In this document: one piece after another, positions 51,858 to 52,916 of the stretch | Position numbering within the stretch: the first letter of the stretch is position 1 | Layout of the letters: every line of letters starts with the position of its first letter | Source of the DNA: Streptomyces sp. NRRL F-6492 | GTDB lineage: Bacteria; Actinomycetota; Actinomycetes; Streptomycetales; Streptomycetaceae | Direction of reading: 5' to 3' | NCBI RefSeq assembly: GCF_001280125.1 | Contig: NZ_LGEG01000230.1 | Coordinates: 1 to 52,916, forward strand | Length of the DNA: 52,916 nucleotides | Program-made: the position numbers and the translations under genes | The notes under the pieces: generated by a model | What the model was told of the DNA's origin: nothing | Seen by the model: the letters and a program-made list of their open reading frames with translations, nothing else | Database searches by the model: none

Positions 51858-52916
51858 AGGCCCCGTACGCGGCGGAGGCGAGGGCGAGTCCGGCCAGGAC
51901 CGGGACGGCCGTGCGGGTCCGGAGCCGCGCGAGGGCGGCGGCGGGCGGGAGCAGCAGTCCGAACGCGGGCATCATCAGGCGCGGCCGGGAGCCGAAGTAG
52001 GCGGCGCCGACGAGGGAGACGAGGACGACGCCGAGCGTGTAGAGGAGCAGGGGCAGGGGTTGTCGCTGCCGTACGCAGAGGGCGACGAGCCAGCCGAGCA
52101 GGGCCAGGGCGGCGGTCAGGCCGAGGGCGGCGGGCCAGGGCAGGCCCGCGACGAACCGGGCGAGCGCGAGGCCGCCGTCGATGGAGTTGCCCCAGGCGGC
52201 CTGGACCTCGAAGTAGGCGGTGGGGCCGCCCTCGCGGACGCCGACGTACACGACGTACCCCAGCCAGCCCAGGGGCGCGATCAGCACGCCCGCCAGCGTC
52301 CGCGGGGGCAGTCGGCGGTCCCGTACGAGGGCGGCGAGGGCCGTGGTCCCGAGCGCGGCGATCAGGGCGACGGCGGAGGGGCGGGTGAGGCCGGCGGCGA
52401 CGCAGAGGAGACCGGCGAGGATCCAGCGGCCGCGCAGGACCGCGTACAGGGACCAGGCGGCGAACGCGGTGAAGAGGGTCTCCGTGTACGCCATGGACTG
52501 GACGAACGCGGTCGGGTACACGCCCCACAGGACGGCGAGCAGGACCCCGGTCCTCGGCCCGAAGGCGTGGGCGCCGCACCGGAAGACGCCCCAGGCGGCG
52601 GCGAGCCCGGCGGCCCAGGAGACCAGGAGCCCGGCGCCGGCCGCGTCGAGGGGCAGGACGGCGGACAGACCGCGCTCCAGGGCCGGGAGGAGCGGGAAGA
52701 AGGCCAGGTCGGAGTGGACGTCCCCGTCGGGGAGGACGGTCTCGTACCCGTAGCCGTGCTCGGCGATCCGTACGTACCAGACGGAGTCCCAGCGTCCCTT
52801 GAGCCGGTGCAGCCCGTCCTCGCCGGTCGCGGCGGCGGCGACCGCGAGGACGACGAGGCCGACCACGCGGGTGGCGGCGTAGCCGCCGAGGGCGAGGAGG
52901 AGGGGGGAGGCGGGGG
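51829..52916 (-). CDS. PIG-V-like membrane glycosyltransferase, 5' end outside the window
   Basis: At least 362 residues; the frame is open to the right end of the window (an internal ATG/GTG at 52866 is not necessarily the start). About ten membrane segments. The RWDSVWYVRIAEHGYGYET segment near the visible N-terminus is the conserved luminal/extracellular GT-C loop of PIG-V-type mannosyltransferases, followed by FFPLLPALERGL and MAYTETLFTAFAAWSLYA. It probably transfers mannose from a lipid carrier at the membrane. The C-terminus overlaps the DUF192 gene. Confidence 0.85.
   Translation of the reverse strand, partial: PASPLLLALGGYAATRVVGLVVLAVAAAATGEDGLHRLKGRWDSVWYVRIAEHGYGYETVLPDGDVHSDLAFFPLLPALERGLSAVLPLDAAGAGLLVSWAAGLAAAWGVFRCGAHAFGPRTGVLLAVLWGVYPTAFVQSMAYTETLFTAFAAWSLYAVLRGRWILAGLLCVAAGLTRPSAVALIAALGTTALAALVRDRRLPPRTLAGVLIAPLGWLGYVVYVGVREGGPTAYFEVQAAWGNSIDGGLALARFVAGLPWPAALGLTAALALLGWLVALCVRQRQPLPLLLYTLGVVLVSLVGAAYFGSRPRLMMPAFGLLLPPAAALARLRTRTAVPVLAGLALASAAYGAFTLLGPGPP

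Overview
The window is chromosomal DNA from a high-GC actinomycete, almost certainly a Streptomyces. The signs are very high G+C, many GTG starts with purine-rich ribosome sites, GTGA/ATGA translational overlaps, a WhiB-family regulator, a SpoIIE-type phosphatase with a fused anti-sigma kinase domain, and from about 13 kb on a gene order I recall from the central Streptomyces chromosome (ychF, ppgK, ispH, xseAB, glpX, wbl, class I fumarase, fumC, oxyR-ahpCD, phoH, isoprenyl transferase). No rRNA, tRNA or CRISPR was found.

Region A (1-10672) is accessory and is the most interesting part. Reading leftwards it encodes a PLP enzyme of the cystathionine gamma-synthase/lyase family, a cytosolic SGNH hydrolase, a 28-residue peptide, a 723-residue haem-oxygenase-like diiron oxidase (HDO) built from two related domains of which only the second keeps its metal ligands, a NodU/CmcH-type O-carbamoyltransferase, a 48-residue SxtJ-like membrane protein, an AzlC/AzlD amino-acid exporter, carA, and the first 28 codons of carB. 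A phthalate-dioxygenase-type reductase (flavin, NAD, 2Fe-2S) is transcribed divergently. Together these can be read as a pathway in which carbamoyl phosphate (CarAB) feeds an O-carbamoylation, an amino-acid-like intermediate is handled by the PLP enzyme and the HDO (electrons from the reductase), and the product is exported by AzlCD. That chemistry is inference; the gene identities are mostly firm. A perfect 13-bp-arm hairpin between the 48-residue gene and azlC may divide the region into two transcription units.

Region B (10673-13345) holds an unrecognised gene, a tyrosine recombinase that lacks its N-terminal domain and is frameshifted, a truncated HTH regulator fused to the out-of-frame tail of a second recombinase-like protein, a GNAT acetyltransferase and another apparent gene tail. 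It is a graveyard of a mobile element between the accessory locus and the conserved chromosome.

Region C (13346-32643) is core metabolism: YchF, polyphosphate glucokinase, IspH, an APC permease, exonuclease VII (xseA/xseB), a RutE-like nitroreductase, GlpX, a WhiB protein, class I [4Fe-4S] fumarase behind a near-consensus DtxR/IdeR-type iron box, class II iron-independent fumarase, plus secreted or lipoprotein genes and a DUF402 protein.

Region D (32644-52916) is signalling, envelope and redox: a 54-codon ORF overlapping a SpoIIE phosphatase gene, a class A penicillin-binding protein, a PadR-ABC-FtsX three-gene operon, oxyR divergent from ahpC-ahpD, an AI-2E permease with a membrane-anchored partner, a secreted SLT transglycosylase, a PIN-PhoH ATPase, a cis-prenyltransferase, an aldo/keto reductase, a prepilin peptidase, a DUF192 protein and a PIG-V-like mannosyltransferase cut by the right end of the window.
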